Part shown: positions 52,301 to 60,187 of the stretch, one piece after another
How positions within the stretch are numbered: the stretch's first letter is position 1
Layout: the number at the start of each line of letters is the position of its first letter
Assembly (NCBI RefSeq): GCF_008932115.1
Contig: NZ_CP044543.1
Coordinates: 2,920,501 to 2,984,500 of the forward strand
Direction: 5' to 3'
Length of the DNA stretch: 64,000 nucleotides
Origin: Bradyrhizobium betae
Lineage (GTDB): Bacteria > Pseudomonadota > Alphaproteobacteria > Rhizobiales > Xanthobacteraceae
Translations under genes and position numbers: made by a program
Notes under the pieces: model-generated
Told to the model about the DNA's origin: nothing
Databases searched by the model: none
What the model saw: only the letters and a program-made list of their open reading frames with translations

Positions 52301-53707
52301 CCAGGAACCTGCGAGAAAATCGGAATGGGCTTCGCCCGCGAAGATCAGGGTTTCGAGCTGGGAGTCTGAGAGCGAGTCCATGATGGTCGCTGGCAGCGTC
52401 GGCCGATAGCTCGGCTTGGGCGGGGCGACCGAGGCCATGGCGGCGGATTGCACGAGCTTGGTGGGATGGGCCTGAGAGCCGGGAATACGGATCGTCTGCA
52501 ATCCGTATTGCTCGTAGATCGCGTCGCTGAGGCGGGCGCCCTCGGCCGGGGTCCAGTCGACGGTCTCATAGGCGAGCGGCACGCCCTCGGGATCGGCGAG
52601 GCCCACGCGGGTCGCCGATGTCGCCGCGGTGCGCGCGAGATAGCCGCGAACGGTGCGCGGCGTGGCGCCGGTCGGCATGACCTGAACAGCAGGCGCGACA
52701 GCCAGGCGCGGCGGCACATGCTCGGCGATCCACGTCATCAGCGTGGCGATGTCGGGAGCGGTGCCGGGGGACGCCGGAAATGCGGATGGCTCGTCGGCCG
52801 GGATCTTGTCGATCACGGTCAGCCGGGTTTCGACGGTCGTGCCGTGCTTGGCATAGACTGAGCCATGGACGGCGGCGGTGAACACGACGCGGCCCCTCTC
52901 CTGCAGGCGGACGAAGGCGTCGCGCCAGGCCGGTATGTCGGGGCCGAAATTCGCGCCGGTGATCGCGACCAGGCGCCCGCCATCGGCGAGCCGCGCGAGC
53001 GCGGATGCGAGATGGCGATAGGCTGCGTCGGCGACACGCCCCTCGACATTGGCGAGGACCGAGAATGGCGGGTTCATCACCACGATTGTTGGGACGGTCG
53101 CCGGGTCGAGATGATCGTCGATCTGGGCTGCGTCGAAGCGGGTCACGGGAATGGCCGGAAAGAGGGAGGAGATGAGTGCGGCCCGGGTTTCGGCGAGTTC
53201 GTTGAGGACAAGCGTGCCGCCGGCGATCTCGGCGAGGATGGCGAGCAGGCCGGTGCCGGCCGATGGTTCGAGCACGCGATCGGCGGGTGTGATGGCGGCC
53301 GCAGTGATCGCGGCCAGGCCGAGCGGGATCGGCGTCGAGAATTGCTGGAAGGCCTGCGCCTCCTCGGAGCGGCGCGTGTGGGTGGGCAGAAGTCCCGCGA
53401 TCTTGCCGAACAGAGGAACCGCCGCAGCCGGAGACCCGGCTTTGCGCAAAAGCGCCTTTCCGTATTTGCGGAGCATGAGGACGGTTGCGGCTTCGCAGGC
53501 GTCATAGGCGTCCTTCCAGTCCCAGGCGCCGGCAGTATCGGACGCGCCGAAGGCGGTCTCCATGGCGGTGCGCAAGACCGCGGCGTCGATGCGCTCGCCG
53601 CGCTCGATGTGAGGAAGGAGGAGAAGTGCCGCGGCATGGATGGCGGCAGCGTCGGTCGGCTGATCGGCGGCGGTCGGCAGCGCCGCCGCAAGGGTGTGAG
53701 CATTCAT
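49394..53707 (-). CDS. Strawberry-notch family methyltransferase-helicase
   Basis: The 1437-residue protein has an N-terminal adenine methyltransferase fold (SAM motif 'VLEPSAGTGLLA' at 145-156, catalytic NPPF at 212-215) joined to a superfamily-2 helicase of the strawberry-notch type, with Walker A 'GDGTGVGKG' near residue 500, DEAH in 'IIFDEAHAMQNAGGG' near 606, and late motifs 'LVFSDAGGTGRSYH' and 'QGLGRTHRTNQA'. Proteins of this design occur on plasmids and phages and may protect incoming DNA from restriction; no such activity is proven. It is preceded by a repeated leader element (53708-53820) and followed by the toprim gene with a four-base overlap. Confidence 0.9.
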   Translation of the reverse strand: MNAHTLAAALPTAADQPTDAAAIHAAALLLLPHIERGERIDAAVLRTAMETAFGASDTAGAWDWKDAYDACEAATVLMLRKYGKALLRKAGSPAAAVPLFGKIAGLLPTHTRRSEEAQAFQQFSTPIPLGLAAITAAAITPADRVLEPSAGTGLLAILAEIAGGTLVLNELAETRAALISSLFPAIPVTRFDAAQIDDHLDPATVPTIVVMNPPFSVLANVEGRVADAAYRHLASALARLADGGRLVAITGANFGPDIPAWRDAFVRLQERGRVVFTAAVHGSVYAKHGTTVETRLTVIDKIPADEPSAFPASPGTAPDIATLMTWIAEHVPPRLAVAPAVQVMPTGATPRTVRGYLARTAATSATRVGLADPEGVPLAYETVDWTPAEGARLSDAIYEQYGLQTIRIPGSQAHPTKLVQSAAMASVAPPKPSYRPTLPATIMDSLSDSQLETLIFAGEAHSDFLAGSWTIDDTFDVVAAAADDANGVVRFRRGFFIGDGTGVGKGRESASIVLDNWMQGRRKAVWISKSDKLIEDAQRDWSALGMERLLVTPLSRFPRGKPIALPEGVLFTTYATLRSDDRGEKVSRVKQIVEWLGSDFDGVIIFDEAHAMQNAGGGKGERGDVTPSQQGRAGLRLQHALPNARVVYVSATGATTVQNLAYAQRLGLWGGDDFPFSTRAEFVEAIEAGGVAAMEVLARDLRALGLYTARSLSFDGVEYELVEHELTAEQRRIYDAYAGAFAIIHNHLDAAMQAANITGSTGTLNRQAKSAARSAFESAKQRFFGHLLTSMKTPTLIRSIAADLEAGHSAVIQIVSTGEALMERRLAEVPTEEWNDIRVDITPREYVLDYLAHSFPVQLYEPFSDGEGNMSSRPVFRDGQPVESREAVARRTELIEKLASLPPVPGALDQIVQHFGADVVAEVTGRSRRIVRKGQRLVVETRAASANLAETQAFMDDMKRVLVFSDAGGTGRSYHAELSARNTRLRVHYLLEPGWKADAAIQGLGRTHRTNQAQPPLFRPIATNVKAEKRFLSTIARRLDTLGAITRGQRQTGGQGLFRPEDNLESHYARDALRQLYILIVRGKIEGCSLQRFEDTTGLKLMDDNGIKDELPPITTFLNRLLALTIDLQDVLFAAFEQLLTAKVEGAIAAGIYDIGLETLRAESFVVTDRQTIYTHPGTGAETSLLTIQQRERNRPMTAEEAMAWLDDPVAKLLVNERSHRAAVQLPAPSLMLDDGEIERRVRLIRPMEQHHASIRMMDESHWIAASRAEFTAAWNAEIAEVPAYSDSTIHIVAGLLLPIWKRLPNESSRVYRLQTDDGERIIGRRVSPAWVANATTVGTTNLSADHAYAALIEGKTILDLAEGLQLRRVRVMGADRIELSGFTDAMRERLRAFGLFSEIISWKLRFFVPVGADGATIIGKLIGTYPIQRVGEREAA

Positions 53708-53820
53708 GGGAGACGTCCTCGGGAGAGCGGAGCGGGAAAGCCCGCCGGCGCTCTCTCTCGGACCGGACGGGCTCAAACCCGTCCCGGCCTTCCTCTCGCT
53801 CTCAAGGGGCGCGGCCCGGC
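53708..53820 (-). promoter_or_regulatory. Leader element, subtype II (strawberry-notch gene)
   Basis: This leader holds the shared - strand core GAGAGAGAGCGCCGGCGGGC, preceded by a local hairpin GACGGG-tttgag-CCCGTC. The same order of stem and GAGAGAG purine block occurs ahead of three other genes of this block (54271-54370, 56577-56665, 59242-59325). Confidence 0.6.
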
Positions 53821-53856
53821 CGCGCCATCAAGCGACAGACAATGGTCTCGATGATG

Positions 53857-54270
53857 TCAGGCACCATCGCCGCCATCGATCACCTCGGCGAGCCAACCGT
53901 TGGTATAGATCCACGCCACAGTTTCGCCGGTCGCGAGATCGAGGACATGCGCGCCGCCACCGAAGCCATCGAGACGCGGCCGGGAGCAGGTGTTGGCGTA
54001 CTGAAAGCCCCATCGGCCGGTGAGGTGGAATTCGGCGGCGCAGCGTATGACGAACTGGATCAGCCGTTCGGGATCGCCGGTGACATCGTCGCGCATCCAG
54101 AGTTTGGAGCCGCCATGCTCGGGCTGGATGGACAGGAGGAAGCCATCGGACGGCGGTTCCTCGGATGCTCCGTCCTCGGACAGTTGGTTGTAGAGATCGA
54201 GCGCGCGGGCTGCGGTCTCGGGCGTGCCGACATCGAGCAGGCATGAGAAATGGGTGAAATAGTCGGCCAT
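53857..54270 (-). CDS. Hypothetical cytosolic protein
   Basis: The product of 137 residues starts 'MADYFTHFSCLLDVGTPETA' with GGGAG eight bases upstream. It contains 'GFLLSIQPEHGGSKLWMRDD', 'LIQFVIRCAAEFHLTGRWGF' and 'GGGAHVLDLATGETVAWIYT', a mixed alpha/beta protein I have no name for. Its place between ParB and the helicase, with its own copy of the shared leader, makes it a co-regulated backbone gene. Confidence 0.75.
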   Translation of the reverse strand: MADYFTHFSCLLDVGTPETAARALDLYNQLSEDGASEEPPSDGFLLSIQPEHGGSKLWMRDDVTGDPERLIQFVIRCAAEFHLTGRWGFQYANTCSRPRLDGFGGGAHVLDLATGETVAWIYTNGWLAEVIDGGDGA

Positions 54271-54370
54271 GAGGCCACTCCCGGAGAGCAGGGAACGGGA
54301 GAGCCGGCAGGCGCTCTCTCCTCCATGTCCGGCTCGCCACGTCCGGGCCAAACTCTCCCTCTCGATCGGC
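54271..54370 (-). promoter_or_regulatory. Leader element, subtype II (54270 gene)
   Basis: The core GGAGAGAGCGCCTGCCGGCT aligns with the leader at 53708-53820. The upstream part can pair CCGGAC with a later GTCCGG-like segment. The GAGAGAG block is invariant among the four copies. Confidence 0.5.
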
Positions 54371-54376
54371 GCGCAT

Positions 54377-54412
54377 GAAAAAAGCCCGACGCCCCCGAAG
54401 GGACGCCGGGCT
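54377..54412 (-). terminator. Rho-independent terminator after parB
   Basis: On the - strand AGCCCGGCGTCCC-ttcg-GGGGCGTCGGGCT forms a long stem with small mismatches followed by TTTTT. It lies 24 bases beyond the ParB stop and ends that transcript, so the 54270 gene must have its own promoter. Confidence 0.85.
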
Positions 54413-54436
54413 CGTCAAGTCAGATGAGGACCGCCG

Positions 54437-56575
54437 TCACTCCGCGGCGGCGAGGTGCCGTTCCTCCTCATCATCGGTGTTGGTCTCCTCGTCATCGCCG
54501 TCGAGGAAGTCCGGCAACGCCTCGTCGCCCTCGCCAGAGTCCGCCTCGGTGCTTTCGGCATCGGCGCCGGAATTGCGCAGCGGTTCGGGCAGCCAGCCCG
54601 TCTCGGCGAGGAGACGTTCGGCTTCGGTCGCCATGTCGCCCTTCTTCAGATGTGCGATGAGTTGGGCGGCGCGCTCGCCGGCGCCTTCACGCACCGCTTC
54701 GAGGATGCGGGGCTTGGTGACGCGGCCGAGATAGTTGGCGACGGTCGGCCGCCACCCGGCTTCGGCCATGTCGAGCCCGACCGCCAGCGACAGGCGATCG
54801 GCTTCGGCGATGCGCTGTTCGACACTATGCGCCGAGACACGGCCACCGTAGCGATCGGCCCGCTCATAAAGCGCATTGACGCCGAACGAAGCGCAATGGG
54901 CGAAGAGTTCGGCCTGTTCGGGGCCAGTCAGTGCGGCCAGCCCATCCCAGAGATCAGCGACTTTGGCCGGGAGCCGTTTGCGCCAGCTATCGTGCCGGGC
55001 CTCGATCGCCTTGGCATAGACGCTGTCACGAAGCCCTTCGGGCTGCGAATGGAAGGTCGTGCCCCGCACGCTGACCTCCATCGCGAAGCCGTACTGGCTG
55101 CCGCCGTAGAACACGTCCTGGCAGAACTTGTGCAGGACGGCGACGAAGGCGACCGAGGGATCGGTGGCGAGCTTGTCGCGGAGCGCGAGGGTGCGATCGG
55201 CGGTCAGCTCCGTGATCAGTCGATCGGGGAGCGGCTTGATCGTGTCGTCCTCGTCCTCCTCCTCGGGCTCGGCAGGTTTGCCGCAGATGGTGATGACCGC
55301 GCGCTGGACCGAAGGCGACGCCGGATAGTCAGCGTCATCGTCGCCGCCATCCTGCTCTTCACCCTCGCCATCGCCCGCCTGGTTGGCGATCTCGTCCTCG
55401 GGTCGGACATAGCCGCGGTCGATCGACAGCGTGCCGTCGGCGTCCAGGCTGACGAAGACCCCGGCGATCGCGATGTCGGCGGGTTCGTAGTGGACCGGCC
55501 GCTCGTCGAAGCTGGCGAGCGCGGTTTCGATTTCGCCAAGGCGCTGATCGATCTCGTCCGGCAACTCGTCGGCGTTCTCATATTCGGCCTCCAGCTTGGC
55601 GCACTCGGCGTTGAGCGCCTCGATGGTCGCCTGTTCGTCAGCCGTCAGGTCGAGCGGCGTGCCCACGATCTCGCGCAGGCCGTGGGTGGCGCCATAGGGG
55701 AAGCTCATCGCCACCTCGATCCATTTCCAGCCTTCGCCGGCGATCGCTTCGGCGGAGGCTTTCAGCTTGTCGGCGACCAGGCGATCGAGCAGCGCAGGAT
55801 CCTGCAGCCAGCCGCCGTCGTCATCCTGGAAGAGATCGCGCAGCACGCAGCCGCCGTTGGTTTCATAGGCATCGATGCCGACGAATACGGCCCGCTTGTC
55901 GGATGCGCGGACGGCGGTCTCGGTCAGCATGCGCCGGATCTGGTAGGGTTCCCTCTGCCAGCTATTGCGAACCGACTCCCAGACCTGCTCCTGACGCGCA
56001 TGATCGTTGGTGACGGTGAAGGCCATGAGCTGTTCGAGCGTGATGCCGTCCTCGGCATAGATATCGAGCAATGACGGCGAGACGGCCGCGAGGCGAAGCC
56101 GCTGCTTCACGACCTGGACGGACGCGAAGAATGCAGCCGCAATCGCCTCCTCGGTCATGCCCTTCTCGCGCATCGCCTGGAACGCGCGGAACTGGTCGAG
56201 AGGATGCAGCGGGGCGCGTTCGATATTCTCGGCCAGCGACACCTCGTCGACGAGGATGTCGGCATTGGCGTCCGACACCACGCACGGCACCTTGGAGGTC
56301 TTGGTGAGGCGCTTCTGCTTGACGAGGAGCTGCAGCGCGCGGAAGCGACGCCCGCCCGCCGGCACTTCGTACATGCCGGTTTCCTGGCCGTCGGCATCGA
56401 GCACCGGCCGGACGTGGAGGGACTGGATGAGACCGCGCCGGGTGATCGACTCGGCCAGCTCGTCGATCGAGACGCCAGCCTTGACGCGGCGGACGTTCGA
56501 CTGGCTCAGCACCAGCTTGTTGAAGGGGATGTCCTGCGCCGACGACAGGGTGATCTTCTGAATGGCAGTTGCCAT
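54437..56575 (-). CDS. parB: Large ParB/RepB-family partition protein
   Basis: The 712-residue product has a ParB/Sulfiredoxin-like N-terminal domain ('IPFNKLVLSQSNVRRVKAGV', 'VPAGGRRFRALQLL' at 71-84, 'VSLAENIERAPLHPLDQFRA' at 112-131, the CTP-binding site in studied ParB proteins) and a helix-turn-helix ('MTEEAIAAAFFASVQVVKQR'). The C-terminal 450 residues are an extension with an acidic end ('EEDEDDTIKPL', then a Glu/Asp-rich tail), much longer than in canonical ParB. It is far from parA (13 kb), so it may be a nuclease- or regulator-type ParB of the element and not the parA partner. Confidence 0.9.
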   Translation of the reverse strand: MATAIQKITLSSAQDIPFNKLVLSQSNVRRVKAGVSIDELAESITRRGLIQSLHVRPVLDADGQETGMYEVPAGGRRFRALQLLVKQKRLTKTSKVPCVVSDANADILVDEVSLAENIERAPLHPLDQFRAFQAMREKGMTEEAIAAAFFASVQVVKQRLRLAAVSPSLLDIYAEDGITLEQLMAFTVTNDHARQEQVWESVRNSWQREPYQIRRMLTETAVRASDKRAVFVGIDAYETNGGCVLRDLFQDDDGGWLQDPALLDRLVADKLKASAEAIAGEGWKWIEVAMSFPYGATHGLREIVGTPLDLTADEQATIEALNAECAKLEAEYENADELPDEIDQRLGEIETALASFDERPVHYEPADIAIAGVFVSLDADGTLSIDRGYVRPEDEIANQAGDGEGEEQDGGDDDADYPASPSVQRAVITICGKPAEPEEEDEDDTIKPLPDRLITELTADRTLALRDKLATDPSVAFVAVLHKFCQDVFYGGSQYGFAMEVSVRGTTFHSQPEGLRDSVYAKAIEARHDSWRKRLPAKVADLWDGLAALTGPEQAELFAHCASFGVNALYERADRYGGRVSAHSVEQRIAEADRLSLAVGLDMAEAGWRPTVANYLGRVTKPRILEAVREGAGERAAQLIAHLKKGDMATEAERLLAETGWLPEPLRNSGADAESTEADSGEGDEALPDFLDGDDEETNTDDEEERHLAAAE

Positions 56576-56576
56576 G

Positions 56577-56665
56577 AGACTTACTCCGCGACGGGCGCCG
56601 AAAGCCTCTCTCTCGACCCTAAACCCGTCACGAAGCGAAGCACCGCCCTCTCACTCTAGGAGGGC
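56577..56665 (-). promoter_or_regulatory. Leader element, subtype I (parB)
   Basis: About 80 bases nearly identical to the leader of the DUF932 gene. The - strand shows GAGTGAGAG, then GACGGG and CCCGTC as distant pairing arms enclosing TCGAGAGAGAGGC. The 3' arm is close to the GGAG ribosome site. Confidence 0.7.
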
Positions 56666-56762
56666 AGCGACACCATCAAACGCCATCGGTAAGGTCACTG
56701 CCAGAACCGGCGATGATCCCGCGCCAGTCCTTCGTATTCGCCCATGACGGCTTGATGCCGCC

Positions 56763-57881
56763 CTAGAAATTCGAGCGCGGTTCGATGCCGAGGAAGCGGA
56801 TCATGTTGTCGGGCGCGACGAAGTTGACACCCGAACCCAAGCTGCGGTCGCCTGTTGCGACGAGGCGGCGGAAAATCGCTACCTTGTCAGGATGCATGGG
56901 GGCGCCGCCCCACACAGCGTCCTGTACATATCGCGCGATGAAACCGGCGAGGACGTCGGCGACCTGAATGCCGATAGAATCGTGCGATCGCTGGAATTGC
57001 AGGTCGGCCGCCTGCGAGAATTCGAAGTCGGCCGTCTGCAGGGGCAATTTCACGCCAAGCTGCGCCAGGTCCTCTGCGAGCTTCTTGTTGTGCAGAAGAA
57101 TGTCTCCGAACTGCAATTGCTCGTCGTGGAACAGCGTCACGCCGGAAACCTGCTTTCGCGCGAAGCGATTGATCCGGGCGTAGATGTTGGTGAACGATGT
57201 CAGGTTCGGCAGAACCCAGAGCAGCTTCCCGGCGGGATTCTTGTCGGGAATCGGTAATGCCCGCTCGACGGCCTTGGCTTTCGGCAGCTTGCGGAAGTCC
57301 TTCAAGCTGTCGCGCGCAAAACGGATGATCCCCGCCGCCACGTCAGTAGGCGGAACTCCGCTTCCCTGCGCCCACCGAATTATTTGCTTGTAAAGTTCGC
57401 GTATTTCCGCGTGGTCTCTGCTTTGGCAACATGCGGCAAAGGCGTGAGCCAGCTCGGGAGGTGCATATAGCGCCATGTAGTTCGCCATAACGCCCTTCAT
57501 CCAAAGGGCGCCAGGTTGAGTGTCGCATTCCCCCACATAGGGCACCACCATTCGCTCGATGATGTTCACGACAACGAAGAAGTGCTTGTCGACAAGCTCG
57601 ATAAAGATTGGGGCGCGGCGCGTCTCAAGGAGGTCCAGAAGATCAAAGATGAAGCGCGGCTTGTCATAAGCCTGTTTTGATTTGAGCTCCGACGACTGGA
57701 TGCGGTGCGCCTTTTTTAGTGCGCCCAATTTATCGGTGAAGTCCTGGTCGAGCGTGCAGCCGAATGCAGCCAAGGCGAACATGCGCTGTTCGACGAAGTA
57801 GGAGTCGATTTTGACCGTGCTCAGGTCGCCGGTATTGCCGCTTTCATCGATGTAATATTCCGCAGGCGCCTGCTCTAGCAT
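56763..57881 (-). CDS. DUF3800 protein
   Basis: The 372-residue protein has the RNase H-like DUF3800 features: 'EYYIDESGNTGDLSTVKID' at the N-terminus with the Asp-Glu pair, and a late 'SIGIQVADVLAGFIARYV' with the conserved Asp. DUF3800 proteins are common on mobile elements, and a nuclease role has been proposed but not shown. GC content is lower and codon use plainer than in ParB and DUF932 on either side, suggesting later insertion between them. It lacks the shared leader. Confidence 0.85.
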   Translation of the reverse strand: MLEQAPAEYYIDESGNTGDLSTVKIDSYFVEQRMFALAAFGCTLDQDFTDKLGALKKAHRIQSSELKSKQAYDKPRFIFDLLDLLETRRAPIFIELVDKHFFVVVNIIERMVVPYVGECDTQPGALWMKGVMANYMALYAPPELAHAFAACCQSRDHAEIRELYKQIIRWAQGSGVPPTDVAAGIIRFARDSLKDFRKLPKAKAVERALPIPDKNPAGKLLWVLPNLTSFTNIYARINRFARKQVSGVTLFHDEQLQFGDILLHNKKLAEDLAQLGVKLPLQTADFEFSQAADLQFQRSHDSIGIQVADVLAGFIARYVQDAVWGGAPMHPDKVAIFRRLVATGDRSLGSGVNFVAPDNMIRFLGIEPRSNF

Positions 57882-58032
57882 TCTGTATCCAGTCGCTCGT
57901 TTGGCGATTGTGCTCCATGCCGCACCACTGAATAGGTGACCTGGATCTGGGCCACAAGACAGCCCGGAAACAGTATGGCTAGGGGACGCAAAGCCGGAGA
58001 CACGGACAACCGCATCTCCGGCATTGCGGGGA

Positions 58033-59226
58033 TCAGGCGGCGCGATCGAGCAGCTTCTTGGCCTTGCCTTCGAGCTCGAGCCGCGCGTCCTGGTGGGGCT
58101 TGTCGCGCGCGACGGCGGTGATGCCCTGGACGAAATCGAAGATGCTTTCCGGCGGGCGGCCTTCCTCGGCCAGCACCGCGTCGATGATTTTGCCCGTCTC
58201 GGCTTTCGAGAAGCCGCGGCGGCGCAGGAATTCGGTGCGCTCTTCGTCCTTGTGCGCGACGATGCGTTCGCGCGCCGCCTTGATGCCGGTGATGAACGGC
58301 TGCGGTGAGGAGTCCGCGAAGCTGAGCAAGGCCGGCGCCGCCTCATGGGCGAAGCGCGAAGCGGCGTATTTGGAATGGCGGATGGAGATCTCCTCGAAAT
58401 CTTCGACGCCCCACAAATTGCGATTCTGGCACACGGCCCTGAGATAGAAGGACGCGATACCAAGGGTCTTGGCGCCCACTTCGCTGTTCCAGGCATAGAA
58501 GCCCCTGAAATAGAGATCGGGCGATCCATCCGCGAGCTTGCCGGCTTCGATCGGATTCAGATCGTCGACGAGGAAAAGGAAGACGTCGCGATCGGAAGCG
58601 TAGAGCGTCGTGGTGTCCTTGGTGATGTCGACGCGCGGATTATAGACGCCGGTCGACCAGTCGAGGACACCGGGCACTTTCCAACGGGTGTCGCCGGTGC
58701 CGTTGCCGGCGATGCGCTGCACGGCTTCGACCAGCTCGTGGTCGTAGATCCGGCCGTAGTCGGGGCCGGTCACGGCGCGCAGCTCGACGCGGCCGTCGTC
58801 GGTCTCGAGGGTCTTGATCTGCTCGGCGCGGTGGGCGGTCAGCCCATATTGCAGGTTGATGCCGGCGAGCGCGGCGGGGAGCTGCCGCAGATAGGCGGCC
58901 GGCGCGCCGACCTGGCTCGCGAGCTGACCGAAACTCCAGTGCGTCGGAGCGATGGGCTTGTCGGCGCCTGGTAGGATCAGGGCAAGCCGTTCGGGATCGG
59001 TGCGGCTGGCTTCGACATGGATAAGCGCGGATTCGACAACGCGCGTTCGGCTGCGCTCGGTGCGCTCGCGGACGGTCCGGCCGAGTTCGGCGAGCGAGAG
59101 ATAGCGCTCGTCGTCGGGTCGCGAGAACCACTCCGAGGAAACCCGACCGATGCGCTCGCCGCGGTTGATGTCCACCTTCCAGCCGCCACTCACGTCGCGC
59201 CGGGCATCGAGAACCTGCATGTTCAT
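58033..59226 (-). CDS. DUF932 protein
   Basis: The 397-residue protein has the DUF932 features seen on plasmids and phages: 'AALAGINLQYGLTAHRAEQI', 'RAVTGPDYGRIYDHELVEAV' and 'DVFLFLVDDLNPIEAG'. I chose the Met at 59226 because GGAG lies nine bases upstream; an ATG at 59241 has no ribosome site. Function is unknown; it is often found near ParB and strawberry-notch proteins, as here. Confidence 0.85.
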   Translation of the reverse strand: MNMQVLDARRDVSGGWKVDINRGERIGRVSSEWFSRPDDERYLSLAELGRTVRERTERSRTRVVESALIHVEASRTDPERLALILPGADKPIAPTHWSFGQLASQVGAPAAYLRQLPAALAGINLQYGLTAHRAEQIKTLETDDGRVELRAVTGPDYGRIYDHELVEAVQRIAGNGTGDTRWKVPGVLDWSTGVYNPRVDITKDTTTLYASDRDVFLFLVDDLNPIEAGKLADGSPDLYFRGFYAWNSEVGAKTLGIASFYLRAVCQNRNLWGVEDFEEISIRHSKYAASRFAHEAAPALLSFADSSPQPFITGIKAARERIVAHKDEERTEFLRRRGFSKAETGKIIDAVLAEEGRPPESIFDFVQGITAVARDKPHQDARLELEGKAKKLLDRAA

Positions 59227-59241
59227 GGGATCAAACTCCAT

Positions 59242-59325
59242 GACGGGCGCCGGAAGACTCTCTCCCGACCCTCAACCCGTCACGGAAATCCGGTCCACAC
59301 TCTCACTCTAATGAGGGCGTTGCGG
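59242..59325 (-). promoter_or_regulatory. Leader element, subtype I (DUF932 gene)
   Basis: About 80 bases matching the parB leader at roughly 80-85 per cent of positions by eye, including GACGGGCGCCG, CTCTCTC, CGACCCT, AACCCGTCACG and CTCTCACTCTA (+ strand). Differences fall mostly between the predicted stem arms. Confidence 0.7.
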
Positions 59326-59387
59326 GGTCTCCCCGCAGAAGGGGTCGGCCGAGACCCTGGGCTCGGCCGCAGGGGAAGGCTTTCCCC
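59321..59387. repeat. Three tandem perfect hairpins
   Basis: TGCGGGG-tct-CCCCGCA (59321-59337), GGCCGAG-accctggg-CTCGGCC (59347-59368) and GGGGAA-ggct-TTCCCC (59372-59387) follow one another between two divergent genes. They could terminate read-through or bind protein; no T-runs are present. Confidence 0.5.
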
Positions 59388-59442
59388 TCCAGGCCCCCTC
59401 TCAATCGCTGGCCCTTCCAGTCGGTTTGGGGGAGATTGAAAA

Positions 59443-59472
59443 CTGTCAGAAAACCGCATATATTTCTGACAG
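59443..59472. promoter_or_regulatory. Operator dyad ahead of the first DUF6088 gene
   Basis: CTGTCAGAAA (59443-59452) and TTTCTGACAG (59463-59472) are perfect 10-bp arms with a 10-base spacer, ending at the GGAGA ribosome site region. The arrangement is the same as in the two dyads ahead of the second antitoxin. Confidence 0.7.
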
Positions 59473-59482
59473 GAGAAGTGCC

Positions 59483-60112
59483 GTGCAACGACTGACCGAA
59501 CAGATTCTGGCGCACACCGAGGGCTTGCCCGAGGGCGCTCCGATCGCGGCGAAGAGCCTGCTCCATCTCGGCAATCGCGCCGCGGTGGATCAAGCCTTGT
59601 CGCGACTGGCTGAACGTGGCCGGCTGATGCGTGCCGGGCGCGGCGTCTATCTGCGCCCGGTTTCGAGTCGGTTCGGCGTCCGCGCGCCCTCCGTCGAGAA
59701 GGCCGTCGAAGCCCTCGCGCTCCAGCGCGGCGAAACCATCGTGTCGAACGGTGCCGCGGCCGCTAACGCGCTCGGCCTCACGACACAGGTGCCGGTCCGG
59801 TCGGTCTATCTGACATCGGGCCGTAGCCGGACGATGAATCTGGGCCAGCAGGTCGTCGAGCTGCGGCATGCGCCGCGCTGGCAGTTGGCGCTGGCCGATC
59901 GGCCCGCCGGACAGGCGGTGCGAGCGCTCGCCTGGCTGGGGCCGGAAAAGGCAGAAGCCGCCTTGATGACGTTGAAGCGCAAGTTGCCGTCTTCCACGTT
60001 CGGCGAACTCGTCGCGGTCGCGCCCCAGCTACCGAGCTGGCTCGCCAGGACGGTCGGCAAAGTTGCATACGGCCGAAGGAGCCATTCTCAGGTGGGCGGC
60101 CTACCTATTTAG
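59483..60112 (+). CDS. AbiEi-type antitoxin, DUF6088 family (first copy)
   Basis: The 209-residue protein has a winged-helix N-terminal domain ('IAAKSLLHLGNRAAVDQALS', 'RLAERGRLMRAGRGVYLRP') and the AbiEi C-terminal domain ('GETIVSNGAAAANALGLTTQ', 'RSVYLTSGRSRTMNLGQQVV'). AbiEi proteins bind inverted repeats at their own promoter and repress. The start is the GTG at 59483 with GGAGA upstream. The stop is followed at once by the next dyad (60113). Confidence 0.83.
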   Translation: MQRLTEQILAHTEGLPEGAPIAAKSLLHLGNRAAVDQALSRLAERGRLMRAGRGVYLRPVSSRFGVRAPSVEKAVEALALQRGETIVSNGAAAANALGLTTQVPVRSVYLTSGRSRTMNLGQQVVELRHAPRWQLALADRPAGQAVRALAWLGPEKAEAALMTLKRKLPSSTFGELVAVAPQLPSWLARTVGKVAYGRRSHSQVGGLPI

Positions 60113-60187
60113 ATTGTCCGAAATTTGTATATTTATTTCGGACAATCCACTTGGTTCGCGTCCGAAAAAGGACTACAATTTTCGGAC
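60113..60187. promoter_or_regulatory. Two operator dyads ahead of the second DUF6088 gene
   Basis: ATTGTCCGAAAT and ATTTCGGACAAT (60113-60124, 60135-60146) are perfect 12-bp arms with a 10-base spacer. GTCCGAAAA and TTTTCGGAC (60160-60168, 60179-60187) are perfect 9-bp arms, again with a 10-base spacer, ending directly at the ATG. Centres are 44 bases apart. Confidence 0.75.

Noticed and set aside
54455..56074. Long open frame (539 codons) on the + strand opposite parB
   Set aside because: Shadow of parB; repetitive Gly/Asp/Arg composition and no recognisable motif.
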